Below are positions 18,487 through 29,685 of a stretch of 64,000 nucleotides of DNA, piece after piece. A program made the translations under genes and the position numbers. Location of the stretch: assembly GCF_003634965.1 (NCBI RefSeq), contig NZ_RBXP01000011.1, positions 124,001 to 188,000 of the forward strand, given 5' to 3'. The DNA is from Azonexus fungiphilus (GTDB taxonomy: Bacteria; Pseudomonadota; Gammaproteobacteria; Burkholderiales; Rhodocyclaceae). How positions within the stretch are numbered: the stretch's first letter is position 1; each line of letters opens with the position of its first letter. The notes below the pieces were generated by a model that searched no databases, was not told the origin of the DNA, and saw only the letters and a program-made list of their open reading frames with translations.

Positions 18487-19214
18487 CCGGGAAAAATGTG
18501 CCTGATCGTCGTCGGTTGGCAGGTCCATCCGGACTATCCGCTGGTCGTCGCCGCCAACCGCGACGAATTCCATGCCCGGCCGACGGCAGCGGCGGCGCCT
18601 TGGGTTGACGCCCCGCACATCCTCGGCGGCCGCGACCTGGAGGCCGGCGGCACCTGGCTGGCCGTCGCCGGCGACGGCCGCTTCGCGGCAGTGACCAATG
18701 TCCGCGAAGCCGGCAAGCCGACCGGGAAACGCTCGCGCGGCGCATTGCCCGCCGGCTTTTTACGGTCGACGCAGTCGCCGGCCGATTTTTCGGCGGCAAT
18801 CGCGGCCGATGACTACGCCGGCTTCAACCTGCTGCTTGCCGACCGCGACACCCTCTACTACTGCTCCAATCGCGACGGCGCACCGCGGCCGCTGGCACCC
18901 GGCGTCTACGGGCTGTCCAACCACCGCCTGGAAACGCCCTGGCCGAAGCTGACCAAGGCCCGCCAGCGTTTTGCCGAGGCGCTGCCGGCCCTGCCCGACA
19001 GCGCGCCCTTCTTCGCGCTGCTGGCCGACCGGACGATCGAGGCCGACGAACGGCTGCCCGCTACCGGCGTGCCGCTGCACTGGGAACGCCTGCTCTCGGC
19101 GGTTTTCGTCTGTTCGCCGGATTACGGCACGCGCGCCTCGACACTGCTGCTGCGCGACCGGGCCGGGCGATGCACGCTGGAAGAGCGCAGTTTCGCGCCC
19201 GATGGCAGCGAAAT

Positions 19215-20239
<1,025 letters not shown>

Positions 20240-20259
20240 TCATCCGTTTTTCGATCGCC

Positions 20260-21345
20260 ATGACCCAACACCTGCTGATGTTCCTGCTCGGCCTTGCCGC
20301 GCTGACCCTGGGCGCCGAACTGATGGTTCGCGGCGCCGCCCGCCTGGCGCTGACCTTCGGCATCTCGCCGCTGGTCGTCGGCCTGACCATCGTCGCCTTC
20401 GGCACCAGCGCGCCCGAAATGGCGGTTTCCGCCGGTGCCGCGCTGAGCGGTGCCGGTGACCTGGCGATCGGCAACGTGGTCGGCAGCAACATCGCCAACG
20501 TCCTGCTGATCCTCGGCCTGTCGGCGCTGATCGTGCCGCTGGCGGTGAATGAACAACTGATCCGCCAGGAAATCCCGATCATGATCGGCGCCTGCCTGCT
20601 CTTCCTGGTCCTGGCGCTCGACGGCAACCTGAGCCGCGGCGAAGGCGCGCTGCTGTTCGCGCTGGTCATCGCCTACACGATTTTCCTGGTCGTCCAGTCG
20701 CGCCGGGCCAGCAAGGCGGTCGAAGCCGAGTTCGCCGACGAGATGCCCGACACCACCAGCCGCTGGGATGCGCACTGGAGCGTCCAGTTGCTGCTGGTTG
20801 CCGGCGGACTCGGCCTGCTCGTCCTCGGTGCCGACTGGCTGGTCGATGCGGCGGTCGCCGTGGCCCGCGCCTTCGGCGTCAGTGACCTGGTGATCGGCCT
20901 GACCGTGGTCGCGGTCGGCACTTCGATGCCGGAGATCGCCACCTCGCTGGTCGCCGCCTGGCGCGGCGAGCGCGACATTGCCGTCGGCAACGTCGTCGGC
21001 AGCAACATCTTCAACATCTTCGCGGTGCTCGGCTTCTCCAGCCTGATTGCCGACGGCGGCATCGTCGTCTCGGAAGCGGCGCGTCACTTCGACATCTGGG
21101 TCATGCTTGCGGTCGCCTTCGCCTGCCTGCCGATCGTCGTCACCGGCCGCGAGATTGCGCGCTGGGAAGGTGGCGTCTTCCTCGCCTATTACGTTGCCTA
21201 CACCGCTTACCTGGTGCTGGCGGCGACACAGCACAGCAGCCTGCCGGCCTTCTCGTCGGCGATGCTCGGCTACGTGCTGCCGCTGACGGTGATCACGCTG
21301 ATCGTCAGCTTCGTGCGCAACGGGGTCAGGACGCCGGCGAGCTGA
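20260..21345 (+). CDS. Calcium/sodium antiporter (YrbG type)
   Basis: A 361-residue inner-membrane exchanger with about ten hydrophobic segments. It contains the two inverted alpha-repeats of the cation/Ca2+ exchanger family: VAFGTSAPEMAVSAGAAL...GNVVGSNIANVLLILG and VAVGTSMPEIATSLVAAW...GNVVGSNIFNIFAVLG. The acidic residue in each (the Glu of APE and MPE) binds the ion. The ATG at 20260 is chosen as the start of the first membrane segment. The 3' end overlaps the convergent LysR gene by 20 bases. Confidence 0.92.
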   Translation: MTQHLLMFLLGLAALTLGAELMVRGAARLALTFGISPLVVGLTIVAFGTSAPEMAVSAGAALSGAGDLAIGNVVGSNIANVLLILGLSALIVPLAVNEQLIRQEIPIMIGACLLFLVLALDGNLSRGEGALLFALVIAYTIFLVVQSRRASKAVEAEFADEMPDTTSRWDAHWSVQLLLVAGGLGLLVLGADWLVDAAVAVARAFGVSDLVIGLTVVAVGTSMPEIATSLVAAWRGERDIAVGNVVGSNIFNIFAVLGFSSLIADGGIVVSEAARHFDIWVMLAVAFACLPIVVTGREIARWEGGVFLAYYVAYTAYLVLAATQHSSLPAFSSAMLGYVLPLTVITLIVSFVRNGVRTPAS

Positions 21346-22219
21346 GGCCGTTCGCCAGGAAGTCGATCAGCACGCGGACCCGGTGCGGGATGTGGCGGTT
21401 GCCGGGCAGCAGCGCGTGGATGCCGAGTTCGGGCCGCGGAAACTCGGCGAGCACGGCTTCGACGCGGCCGGCCGCGAGCGCTTCTTCGACGATGAAATCC
21501 GGCTGCAACGTGATCCCCATGCCCTGCGCCGCCGCTTCGACCAGGACGTCGCCGTTGTTGGCCTGGATGCGGCTGCGTACGGGAAATGCCTGTAATTGAC
21601 CGTCGACCGTGAACTGCCATTGCTGCATGCTGCCGCTGACTGCATAGCCCAGACATTCATGATGGATCAACTCCGCCGGATGGCGTGGCCGGCCGTGGCG
21701 GGCCAGGTAGTCCGGCGAGGCCACCGCGTACAGGCGGATGCTGCCGATGCGCCGGGCGACGTCGCCGCCGGCAAGCTGGCGGGTGATGCGCAACGACAGG
21801 TCGATACCCTCCTCGATCAGTTTCACCTGGCGGTCGCTGTAGTCCATGTCCAGCGTCACTTCCGGGTAGCGGCGGGCGAAATCGAGCAGTAACGGCGCCA
21901 CCCGCTTGAGGCCGAAGCTGAGCGGCACGCTGACGCGCAAGTGGCCGCGCGGCGCCTGATTCTCATCGGTGAGTTCGTTCTCGGCGGCTTCGACCAGGTT
22001 GAGGATGACCCGGCATTTCTCCAGGTAGGCCGCACCGGCGGCGGTCAGCGACAGGCGGCGCGTGCTGCGCGCCATCAGCTTGACGCCAAGGCGACTCTCC
22101 AGCCCGGCGATCTGGCGCGTCACCACCGAGCGGGCGAGGTCGAGCTGCTGGGCGACGGCGGAAAAACTGCCGAGTTCGGCGACCCGGACGAACAGGCGCA
22201 TCGCGTCGAGACGGTCCAT
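21326..22219 (-). CDS. LysR-family regulator divergent from the dioxygenase gene
   Basis: A 297-residue regulator with an N-terminal winged helix-turn-helix (MDRLDAMRLFVRVAELGSFS, then SVVTRQIAGLE) and a periplasmic-binding-like effector domain. It belongs to the large CrgA/DmlR-like group that controls a divergent neighbouring gene. Here the neighbour is the LigB-type dioxygenase with the b561/YceI genes behind it. The ATG at 22219 is the standard start for this group. The effector is unknown. Confidence 0.88.
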   Translation of the reverse strand: MDRLDAMRLFVRVAELGSFSAVAQQLDLARSVVTRQIAGLESRLGVKLMARSTRRLSLTAAGAAYLEKCRVILNLVEAAENELTDENQAPRGHLRVSVPLSFGLKRVAPLLLDFARRYPEVTLDMDYSDRQVKLIEEGIDLSLRITRQLAGGDVARRIGSIRLYAVASPDYLARHGRPRHPAELIHHECLGYAVSGSMQQWQFTVDGQLQAFPVRSRIQANNGDVLVEAAAQGMGITLQPDFIVEEALAAGRVEAVLAEFPRPELGIHALLPGNRHIPHRVRVLIDFLANGLSSPAS

Positions 22220-22312
22220 TGTTGCAACTCCAGCAATAATTATTTCCACATTGTCGGCTATTTCGCTCAGGCGATGGCGAATAAAGTACGTCCATCGCAC
22301 AGGAGTCATGCC
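22220..22312. promoter_or_regulatory. Divergent control region between the LysR regulator and the dioxygenase gene
   Basis: A 93-base gap between two outward-reading genes. The left half contains AT-rich sequence with ATAATTATT (22233-22241), an inverted pair of TAAT-like half-sites typical of LysR operators. An AGGAG ribosome binding site at 22301-22305 serves the dioxygenase ATG at 22313. Control of both genes by the LysR protein is an inference from the layout. Confidence 0.5.
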
Positions 22313-23113
22313 ATGACCTTACCGCTTCCCACTTTATTCGTTCCGCACGGTGCGCCGACTTTCGCGCTCCAGCCGGGCGCCGCCGGCGCCGCGCTGGCCC
22401 GGCGGGCGGCGACGCTGCCGTTGCCGCGGGCGATCGTCGTCGTCAGCCCGCACTGGGATACCGCCGTCGCCACCGTCGGCAGCGCCGAGCGCCTGGAAAC
22501 CATCCACGATTTCTGGGGCTTCCCGCCCGAACTCTACGCGCTCAACTACCCGGCCAGCGGCTGCCCCGAGGCCGCCGCCGAAGTCGCCGCCGCGCTGACG
22601 GCCGCCGGCCTGACGGTCGACATCGACCGCAGCCGTGGCCTCGACCACGGCGCCTGGGTGCCGCTGCGCCTGATGTTCCCGGACGCGCAGATTCCGGTCA
22701 TTCCGCTGTCGCTGCAGAGCCGCGGCGGGCCGCAGCAGGCATGGCAACTCGGCCGGGCGCTGGCGCCGCTGGTCGGGCGCGGCTTCCTGGTCGTCGCCTC
22801 CGGCAACATCACCCACAACCTGCGCGACTTCCAGCGCGCCTACGCCGGCGGCGGCACGCCCGCCTACGTCCGCGAGTTTGCCGACTGGCTCGACGCGCAG
22901 CTGGCCGCCGGCGATCGCGATGCCCTGCTCGACTACCGCCGGCGCGCCCCTGGCGCGGTTCAGGCGCAGCCGACCGAGGAGCACCTGCTGCCGCTCTTCG
23001 TCGCCCTCGCCGCCGCCGGCGATGACGCCGACTACGAACGTTTCCATGCCGGCATCGACGACTACGTGCTGGCCATGGATGCCTACCAGTTTTTGCCCAA
23101 ATCGAGAGGTTGA
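22313..23113 (+). CDS. LigB-type extradiol dioxygenase (DODA family)
   Basis: A 266-residue protein of the DOPA 4,5-dioxygenase/YgiD family. Metal-binding residues are visible: FVPHGAPTFAL near the N-terminus, SPHWDT, the LDHGAWVPLRLMFP block (about residues 108-122) and SGNITHNLRDF. It is a non-haem iron or zinc enzyme that may cleave catechol-type rings. The substrate is unknown. It is the first gene of a likely operon with cytochrome b561 and two YceI genes; the stop is three bases before the next start. Confidence 0.88.
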   Translation: MTLPLPTLFVPHGAPTFALQPGAAGAALARRAATLPLPRAIVVVSPHWDTAVATVGSAERLETIHDFWGFPPELYALNYPASGCPEAAAEVAAALTAAGLTVDIDRSRGLDHGAWVPLRLMFPDAQIPVIPLSLQSRGGPQQAWQLGRALAPLVGRGFLVVASGNITHNLRDFQRAYAGGGTPAYVREFADWLDAQLAAGDRDALLDYRRRAPGAVQAQPTEEHLLPLFVALAAAGDDADYERFHAGIDDYVLAMDAYQFLPKSRG

Positions 23114-23115
23114 CC

Positions 23116-23661
23116 GTGAAACAACACTACACCGCCACCGCCAAATCCCTGCACTGGGTCATGGCTATCCTGATCATCGGCCTGCTCGCCCTCGGCTTCT
23201 ACATGCAGGACCTGCCGCTGTCGCCGGAGAAGCTGAAGCTCTATTCCTGGCACAAGTGGGCCGGCGTCACCGCCTTCCTGCTCGTCCTCGTCCGCCTTGC
23301 CTGGCGCGCCGGGCATCGCCCGCCGCCGCTGCCGGCCGGCATGCCGAAGCCATTGCAACTGGCGGCGCACGGCGGCCACCTGGCGCTCTACGGGCTGATG
23401 CTGGCGATGCCGCTGTCCGGCTGGCTGATGAGTTCTGCCAAAGGCTTTCAGACTGTCTGGTTCGGCCTGCTGCCGATTCCCGACCTGCTGGCCAAGGACA
23501 AGGCGCTCGGCGACCTGCTGCAGAACGTGCATGCGACGCTGGCCGTGCTCTTCGTCCTGATCCTCGTCGGCCACGTCGCCGCCGCCCTCAAACACCACTT
23601 CATCGACCGCGACGACATCCTGACCCGGATGCTGCCCGCCCGCCCCACCACGGAGAACTGA
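23116..23661 (+). CDS. Cytochrome b561 (first copy)
   Basis: A 181-residue membrane cytochrome b with four transmembrane helices. The haem-binding histidines fit the family: LHWVMA in helix 1, SWHKWAG in helix 2, and HATLAVLFVLILVGHVAAALKHHFI at the end. These proteins move electrons between quinols and periplasmic partners or superoxide. A GTG at 23116 is chosen because GAGAGG (23103-23108) lies seven bases ahead; a TTG at 23110 is too close. It ends two bases before the first YceI gene. Confidence 0.88.
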   Translation: MKQHYTATAKSLHWVMAILIIGLLALGFYMQDLPLSPEKLKLYSWHKWAGVTAFLLVLVRLAWRAGHRPPPLPAGMPKPLQLAAHGGHLALYGLMLAMPLSGWLMSSAKGFQTVWFGLLPIPDLLAKDKALGDLLQNVHATLAVLFVLILVGHVAAALKHHFIDRDDILTRMLPARPTTEN

Positions 23662-23662
23662 C

Positions 23663-24223
23663 ATGAAAGACGCCCTATCCACCCTCGCCCTGCTCGCCGC
23701 GCTGTCGCCGCTGAGCGCCGGTGCCGTCGAATACAACCAGGTGCTGCCGGCCAAGAGCAGCGTCGCCTTCACCTACCAGCAGATGGGCGTCGCGGTCGAC
23801 GGCCAGTTCCGCAAGTTTTCTGGCCAGCTCTCCTTCGACCCGGCCAAGCCGACCGCCGCCCGCGTCAGCTTCGACGTCGAGCTGGCCAGCGTCGACACCG
23901 GCGCCCCGGAAGGCGACGCCGAAGTCGCCGGCAAGCCGTGGTTCAACACCGCCGCCTTCCCGGTCGCCCGCTTTGTTTCCAGCGGCGTCAAGGCGCTTGG
24001 CGGCAATCGCTACGAAGTCGCCGGCAAGCTGACGATCAAGGGGCGCACCCAGGATGTCGTCGTTCCGGCCACCTTCACCGCGCAAGGCGCCAGCGGCATC
24101 TTCGAAGGCGCCTTCACGCTGCGCCGCGCCGATTTTTCGATCGGCGAAGGCAGCTGGGCCAAGTTCGACATCGTCGCCAACGACGTCCGCCTCAAGTTCC
24201 GTATCGCCGCCAGCGGCAAGTAA
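23663..24223 (+). CDS. YceI-family periplasmic protein (first copy)
   Basis: A 186-residue exported protein. A signal peptide (about residues 1-21, SPLSAGA) precedes the YceI lipocalin-like barrel: SSVAFTYQQMGVAVDGQF, then ASVDTGAPEGDAEV and the KPWFNTAAFPVARFVSS box, and LTIKGRTQDVVVP. YceI barrels bind long isoprenoid lipids such as polyprenyl quinones. Coupling with cytochrome b561 is common and suggests quinone-related redox work. Confidence 0.88.
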   Translation: MKDALSTLALLAALSPLSAGAVEYNQVLPAKSSVAFTYQQMGVAVDGQFRKFSGQLSFDPAKPTAARVSFDVELASVDTGAPEGDAEVAGKPWFNTAAFPVARFVSSGVKALGGNRYEVAGKLTIKGRTQDVVVPATFTAQGASGIFEGAFTLRRADFSIGEGSWAKFDIVANDVRLKFRIAASGK

Positions 24224-24247
24224 ACCCCAACCCCAAGGAGAAAACCC

Positions 24248-24817
24248 ATGAAAAAGCAACTCGCCAGCCTCGTCCTCGCCCTCGCCGCCGCCAGCCCGGC
24301 CCTCGCCGCGCCGGAAACCTACACGGTCGACGGCACCCACACCTTCCCGCGCTTCTCGTACAGCCACCTCGGCTACTCGACCCAGCTCTCGCGCTTCAAC
24401 AGCACCAGCGGCAAGGTCGTCTATGACGCTGCAGCAAAGACTGGCACGGTCGACATCGTGATCGACGCCAAATCCGTCGATACCGGCTACGCCACCTTCA
24501 ACGAGCACATCCAGGGCGAGGATTTCCTCGACACCGCCAAGTTCCCGACTGCCACCTTCAAGTCGACCAAAGTCGTTTTCGACGGCGACAAGCCGGCCAG
24601 GATCGAAGGTCAGCTGACCATCAAGGGCGTCACCAAGCCGGTCACGCTGACCGTCACCGACTTCAAGGCTGCACCGCACCCGATGCTGAAGAAGAACGCC
24701 ATCGGCGCCAACGCCTGGACGGTGATCAAGCGCTCCGAATTCAACGCCGGCAAGTTCGCACCCTACGTCGGCGACGACGTGCGCATCGACATCGCAATCG
24801 AGGCGATCGCGCAGTAA
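24248..24817 (+). CDS. YceI-family periplasmic protein (second copy)
   Basis: A 189-residue exported protein with a signal peptide ending at ALAAPE (about residue 21) and the full YceI barrel: VDGTHTFPRFSYSHLGYSTQLSRF, IDAKSVDTGYATFNEHI, EDFLDTAKFPTATFKS and LTIKGVTKPVTLTV. It resembles E. coli YceI more closely than the first copy does. An AAGGAG site lies ahead of the ATG. It ends the operon, followed by a hairpin terminator. Confidence 0.92.
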   Translation: MKKQLASLVLALAAASPALAAPETYTVDGTHTFPRFSYSHLGYSTQLSRFNSTSGKVVYDAAAKTGTVDIVIDAKSVDTGYATFNEHIQGEDFLDTAKFPTATFKSTKVVFDGDKPARIEGQLTIKGVTKPVTLTVTDFKAAPHPMLKKNAIGANAWTVIKRSEFNAGKFAPYVGDDVRIDIAIEAIAQ

Positions 24818-24840
24818 GTAAACCACTGATCGGAAAATGA

Positions 24841-24866
24841 AAACGGCGCCTTGCGGGGCGCCGTTT
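24841..24866 (+). terminator. Hairpin terminator after the second yceI
   Basis: AAACGGCGCC (24841-24850) and GGCGCCGTTT (24857-24866) form a perfect ten-base stem over a six-base loop. The final TTT is part of the stem and no longer T run follows. Confidence 0.75.
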
Positions 24867-24900
24867 GCGTTAGCAGTGGTCGGTGCCTGGTGCTGCAATT

Positions 24901-24944
24901 GACATGCGCGGCGTATGTCAATTAACATACGTTTCGTATGTTAA
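24901..24944. promoter_or_regulatory. TetR-type operator with alternating ACATACG/CGTATGT half-sites
   Basis: CGTATGT (24912-24918) and ACATACG (24925-24931) form an inverted repeat. TTAACATACG (24922-24931) and CGTATGTTAA (24935-24944) form a second, perfect ten-base inverted repeat sharing the middle half-site. GACAT (24901-24905) and ATGTC (24915-24919) add a weaker outer pair. The cluster ends 13 bases before the TetR start codon, so the regulator very likely represses itself here. Confidence 0.85.
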
Positions 24945-24957
24945 CGAGAATTACACG

Positions 24958-25551
24958 ATGACCCGCCGCAGCCGCGCCCAGATGATCGAGGAAACCCGCG
25001 CCAAATTGCTGGCGACGGCGCGTCAGGCCTTCGCCTCGCAGGGCTACGGGCAAACTTCGATGGACGATTTCACCGCTGCCGCCGGCTTGACGCGCGGCGC
25101 GCTCTACCACCATTTCGGCAGCAAGGAAGGCTTGCTGATCGCCGTCATCGAACAGATCGAAGCCGAAGTCGGCGACCGCCTGCAAACCGCCTCGGCTGCC
25201 GAGCCGACGCCCTGGCTGGGCTTTCGCTGCCGTTGCCGGACTTACCTGGAACTGGCGCTGGAGCCGGAGATTCGCCGCATCATCCTGCAGGACGCACGGG
25301 CCATTTTCGGTGACGTGCCGCAAGCCGCGCAGTCGGTCGGCATTGCGGCCCTGCAGGCCGCACTGGAAGAATTGATTGCCGCCGGCACCGTGCAGCCGGT
25401 ACACGCCGGCGCGGTCGCCCGAATGATCTACGGCATCGTCACTGAAGCCTCTTTCTGGATCGCCGAGCCCGACGGCGACCCGCAAGCGCGTTTGGCGCAG
25501 GCGCTCGACGGCCTCGACCGGCTGCTCGCCGGCTTGCTGCACCAAGCTTGA
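24958..25551 (+). CDS. TetR-family repressor
   Basis: A 197-residue regulator with an N-terminal helix-turn-helix (ETRAKLLATARQAFASQGYG, then LTRGALYHHFGSKEGLL, about residues 11-55) and a variable ligand-binding half. It lies between the YceI genes and a second cytochrome b561, with a clear palindromic operator directly upstream. It probably controls itself and the b561 gene 27 bases downstream. The ligand is unknown. Confidence 0.92.
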   Translation: MTRRSRAQMIEETRAKLLATARQAFASQGYGQTSMDDFTAAAGLTRGALYHHFGSKEGLLIAVIEQIEAEVGDRLQTASAAEPTPWLGFRCRCRTYLELALEPEIRRIILQDARAIFGDVPQAAQSVGIAALQAALEELIAAGTVQPVHAGAVARMIYGIVTEASFWIAEPDGDPQARLAQALDGLDRLLAGLLHQA

Positions 25552-25578
25552 TCCCGATTATTCAACCCGGAGTTGCCC

Positions 25579-26151
25579 ATGCAATGGCGTAATACCCCAG
25601 CCCGTTTTGGCGTCCTCGCCAAATTCTTTCACTGGACCAGCGCTGCCGCGTTCATCGCCGCCTATTGCGTCGTTTATTACGTGATCTGGTTCATGGACGA
25701 CAGCCTGCCGGAGTCGTGGCCGGTGCTCAATGTCCATTGGGCGTTCGGCCTGCTCGTTGGCTTTCTGGTCCTGCCCCGTCTGCTGTGGCGCGTGATCGAT
25801 GTGCAACCTGAATCCCCGTCGGTATCGCCGCTCGAACACGGGCTGGCGCATGCCGCGCACTGGGGGCTGTACGGCCTGCTGATTGCCCTGCCATTGACCG
25901 GCTACCTCGGCACCGGCGCCCCTACTGATTTCGGACTGTTCCGCGTCACCGGTTTCGACGAAACCCGGATCTTCGCCTGGATCAGTCAAACCTACGGCCT
26001 GAGCTGGGAAGCTTTCGAGAAGCCTATTGACCTGGTGCACCACTTTCTCGGCAAATGGGTCGCCTGGGTGCTTGTCGGGCTGCACGTCGCGGCCACGATC
26101 TTCCACCACCGGGTGCGCCGGGACGATGTGCTGAAGCGGATGTTGCCCTAG
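25579..26151 (+). CDS. Cytochrome b561 (second copy)
   Basis: A 190-residue four-helix membrane cytochrome b. Haem histidines fit the family: FFHWTSAAAF, NVHWAFGLL, LAHAAHWGLYGLL and VHHFLGKWVAWVLVGLHVAATIFHH. The C-terminal RRDDVLKRMLP matches the first copy's DRDDILTRMLP. The ATG at 25579 is chosen with a CCGGAG site just before it; a TTG two codons earlier is possible. It follows the TetR gene by 27 bases, so it is probably under that operator. Confidence 0.9.
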   Translation: MQWRNTPARFGVLAKFFHWTSAAAFIAAYCVVYYVIWFMDDSLPESWPVLNVHWAFGLLVGFLVLPRLLWRVIDVQPESPSVSPLEHGLAHAAHWGLYGLLIALPLTGYLGTGAPTDFGLFRVTGFDETRIFAWISQTYGLSWEAFEKPIDLVHHFLGKWVAWVLVGLHVAATIFHHRVRRDDVLKRMLP

Positions 26152-26181
26152 GGGGCTTGAATCACTCAGCAGGCGGTGCGG

Positions 26182-27735
26182 CTAATCCTGAAACGCCCGA
26201 CTGACGGCCTCGACGATCTCAGCCCACACGCCAGGCTGCTTCAACACTGGCATTTCCCTGGCAAGTACATTGCTGAGTTCGCCTCGGTTCTGCTCAATCG
26301 AGCGCAGCACCCTGTCCGCCTGCTGGTCCGTCATCTCGACCACTTCCTTGAGTGCGGCGCGTGCCCTGGCATGGCTGCGCAGGTAACGCGACTCTTCGCG
26401 CATCTGTTCAGTCAGGGTTCGCCCGATGACGTTGGAGAGGAAGACCACATGAGGTCCCAGATCGGGATAACGCCACAGCGGCCTGGCCTGTTCGGCACCG
26501 TGGAAGGCGAAATTCGACACCACACCATCCGGGTAGGTGGTCCGCACCGGCTCGAACACGATCTGCTCCCGCACGGCATGAATCAGAGGCTTGGATACTT
26601 CATCCAGCACCTGGTCATAGCCGCGCCGCTCCCCGGCGTCGTCCGTAATGACCGCAGATACGGGCAGAATCACCGGCGCCGGAATCACGCCATCGCGGCG
26701 CAAGATGTCGTTGACCAGAAAGCGATGCACACGACCATTGCCGTCGGCCAACGGGTGGATGTAGACGAAGCCGAAAGCCGCCACGGCGCTACGCAGCGTG
26801 GGCGACTGTCCTTGCGTTCTTTCAAGAAATGTCCGCAGCCCATCCAGCATCGCAGCGATCTCGTCAGCTGGAGGCGCCACGTAGTGGACGACCTCCTGAA
26901 AGCGTATCGTCTCACCGACGAATACGGGGGACTGGCGCATCCCGAAATGGGAGATCGTTGTCCGCCTGCCCAGGATATCCTGCTGCAATTCAGCCAATGC
27001 GGCATCGCTGAACGGCAAATCTCCCTGACCGGTACGCCGCGCCATCACATCCGCGAAACGCTGCACGCGCCCGGCCTGATCGGCTTCTCCTTCGATGGCA
27101 AAGCTGGCCTTGCTCTCCCGCAGCGTCATCCAGACTGCCGCCCTCAGCAGCAGGTCTTCGCCAAACTCGGCGGTCAGTTCACCAAACAGGCGCGGCACGT
27201 CGAGACTGGCAGCCAGATTCACCGCGTCGGTCTTGGCCACCATGGGGCAAAAACTCCGAGTCCCCGGCAGATTGTCATTCACCCGCCAGCGCTGCACCTT
27301 GACGACCCGCTCGGGTGAGGCCGCCACCAGCTTGGCATCGTCAATGGCATCGACGTAATTTCCCCCCAGCCGTTCCGGTACCGCCAGCGTCTCACCCGTC
27401 AGCCATTCGTACAGGAAGGCAGCGCGGCGGGCATACTGGCCGGTCGGTTCCGCCATGACCCAAGCCTGAACGAAATCCGGACCGCTTCGCTCGAAGAGGC
27501 GAGCGAGGAATTCCAGATGAGGCACCTCGTGACGAAGGTGAAACTGCAGGTGTGCCGCTGGCTCCATCGCTGGCCGCATAGCCTCGGTATAGACTTCTGT
27601 ACGAAAACCGTTGTCGACCTGGGTCGCACGCCGTCCTCCGATCTGACTGATCACGGGCGGCTTGCCCAGCGGCATTACGCCGTAGGTCTGCGCCAGCCAG
27701 GCAGCGCCAATCAAATCTCTCGGTAATCCGCTCAT
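26182..27735 (-). CDS. Fic-family protein AMP-transferase with inhibitory motif
   Basis: A 517-residue Fic protein. The catalytic loop HPLADGNGRVHR is at residues 327-338 and has the His, acidic residue, GNGR and final Arg needed to transfer AMP from ATP to a target hydroxyl. The inhibitory alpha-helix motif (S/T)xxxE(G/N) appears earlier as SFAIEG (211-216), which makes it a self-restrained class II Fic enzyme. The N-terminal half (about 1-190) and the C-terminal helical tail (about 440-517) may recognise targets or DNA. The target is unknown. No antitoxin gene is adjacent. The gene has repeated elements just upstream. Confidence 0.9.
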   Translation of the reverse strand: MSGLPRDLIGAAWLAQTYGVMPLGKPPVISQIGGRRATQVDNGFRTEVYTEAMRPAMEPAAHLQFHLRHEVPHLEFLARLFERSGPDFVQAWVMAEPTGQYARRAAFLYEWLTGETLAVPERLGGNYVDAIDDAKLVAASPERVVKVQRWRVNDNLPGTRSFCPMVAKTDAVNLAASLDVPRLFGELTAEFGEDLLLRAAVWMTLRESKASFAIEGEADQAGRVQRFADVMARRTGQGDLPFSDAALAELQQDILGRRTTISHFGMRQSPVFVGETIRFQEVVHYVAPPADEIAAMLDGLRTFLERTQGQSPTLRSAVAAFGFVYIHPLADGNGRVHRFLVNDILRRDGVIPAPVILPVSAVITDDAGERRGYDQVLDEVSKPLIHAVREQIVFEPVRTTYPDGVVSNFAFHGAEQARPLWRYPDLGPHVVFLSNVIGRTLTEQMREESRYLRSHARARAALKEVVEMTDQQADRVLRSIEQNRGELSNVLAREMPVLKQPGVWAEIVEAVSRAFQD

Positions 27736-27764
27736 GCGGCGTCTCCAGGGAATGCTGTTTTTGT

Positions 27765-27867
27765 TTGCTCAAAAACGATTACGCAAATAATGGTTCGGTA
27801 TTTATCAGGATAAAACTGCATTAAATCGATTGCAATAAATACATCTTGCTCAAAAACGATTATGCAA
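27765..27867. repeat. Directly repeated 22-base element upstream of the Fic gene
   Basis: Two copies, 27765-27786 and 27846-27867, differ at one base (C to T) and start 81 bases apart. Both begin TTGCTCAAAAACGATTA and end GCAA, so each has short inverted ends (TTGC/GCAA). They lie 30 and 111 bases before the Fic start codon in AT-rich DNA. They are good candidates for operator sites of the Fic protein or another regulator; as seen they are not IS ends. Confidence 0.75.
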
Positions 27868-27963
27868 CAGACCAACGTAGCCTCCAATCTTCTTCAAATG
27901 GCGGCCCAAACATCGCTTCGGTTTTCCGGCTGAATGCGAATGCGGTCAACAGTGCATAAAAGA

Positions 27964-27989
27964 AAACCCCCAGCATCTGCCGGGGGTTT
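27964..27989 (-). terminator. Rho-independent terminator after guaA
   Basis: AAACCCCC (27964-27971) pairs with GGGGGTTT (27982-27989); on the minus strand the stem is followed by TTTTCTTTT (complement of 27957-27966). It ends the guaA transcript about 45 bases after its stop. The stretch 27868-27956 between it and the Fic repeats holds no gene that can be recognised. Confidence 0.85.
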
Positions 27990-28034
27990 CTCGGGTTTTC
28001 CGACGGTGACCGATAGTCGCCGGAAGACTTGGGA

Positions 28035-29669
<1,635 letters not shown>

Positions 29670-29685
29670 GTTCACAACCTTGAAT

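Noticed and set aside
27765..27867. Interpretation of the repeated 22-base element as insertion-sequence ends
   Set aside because: The copies are direct rather than inverted, 81 bases apart, with no transposase between them.
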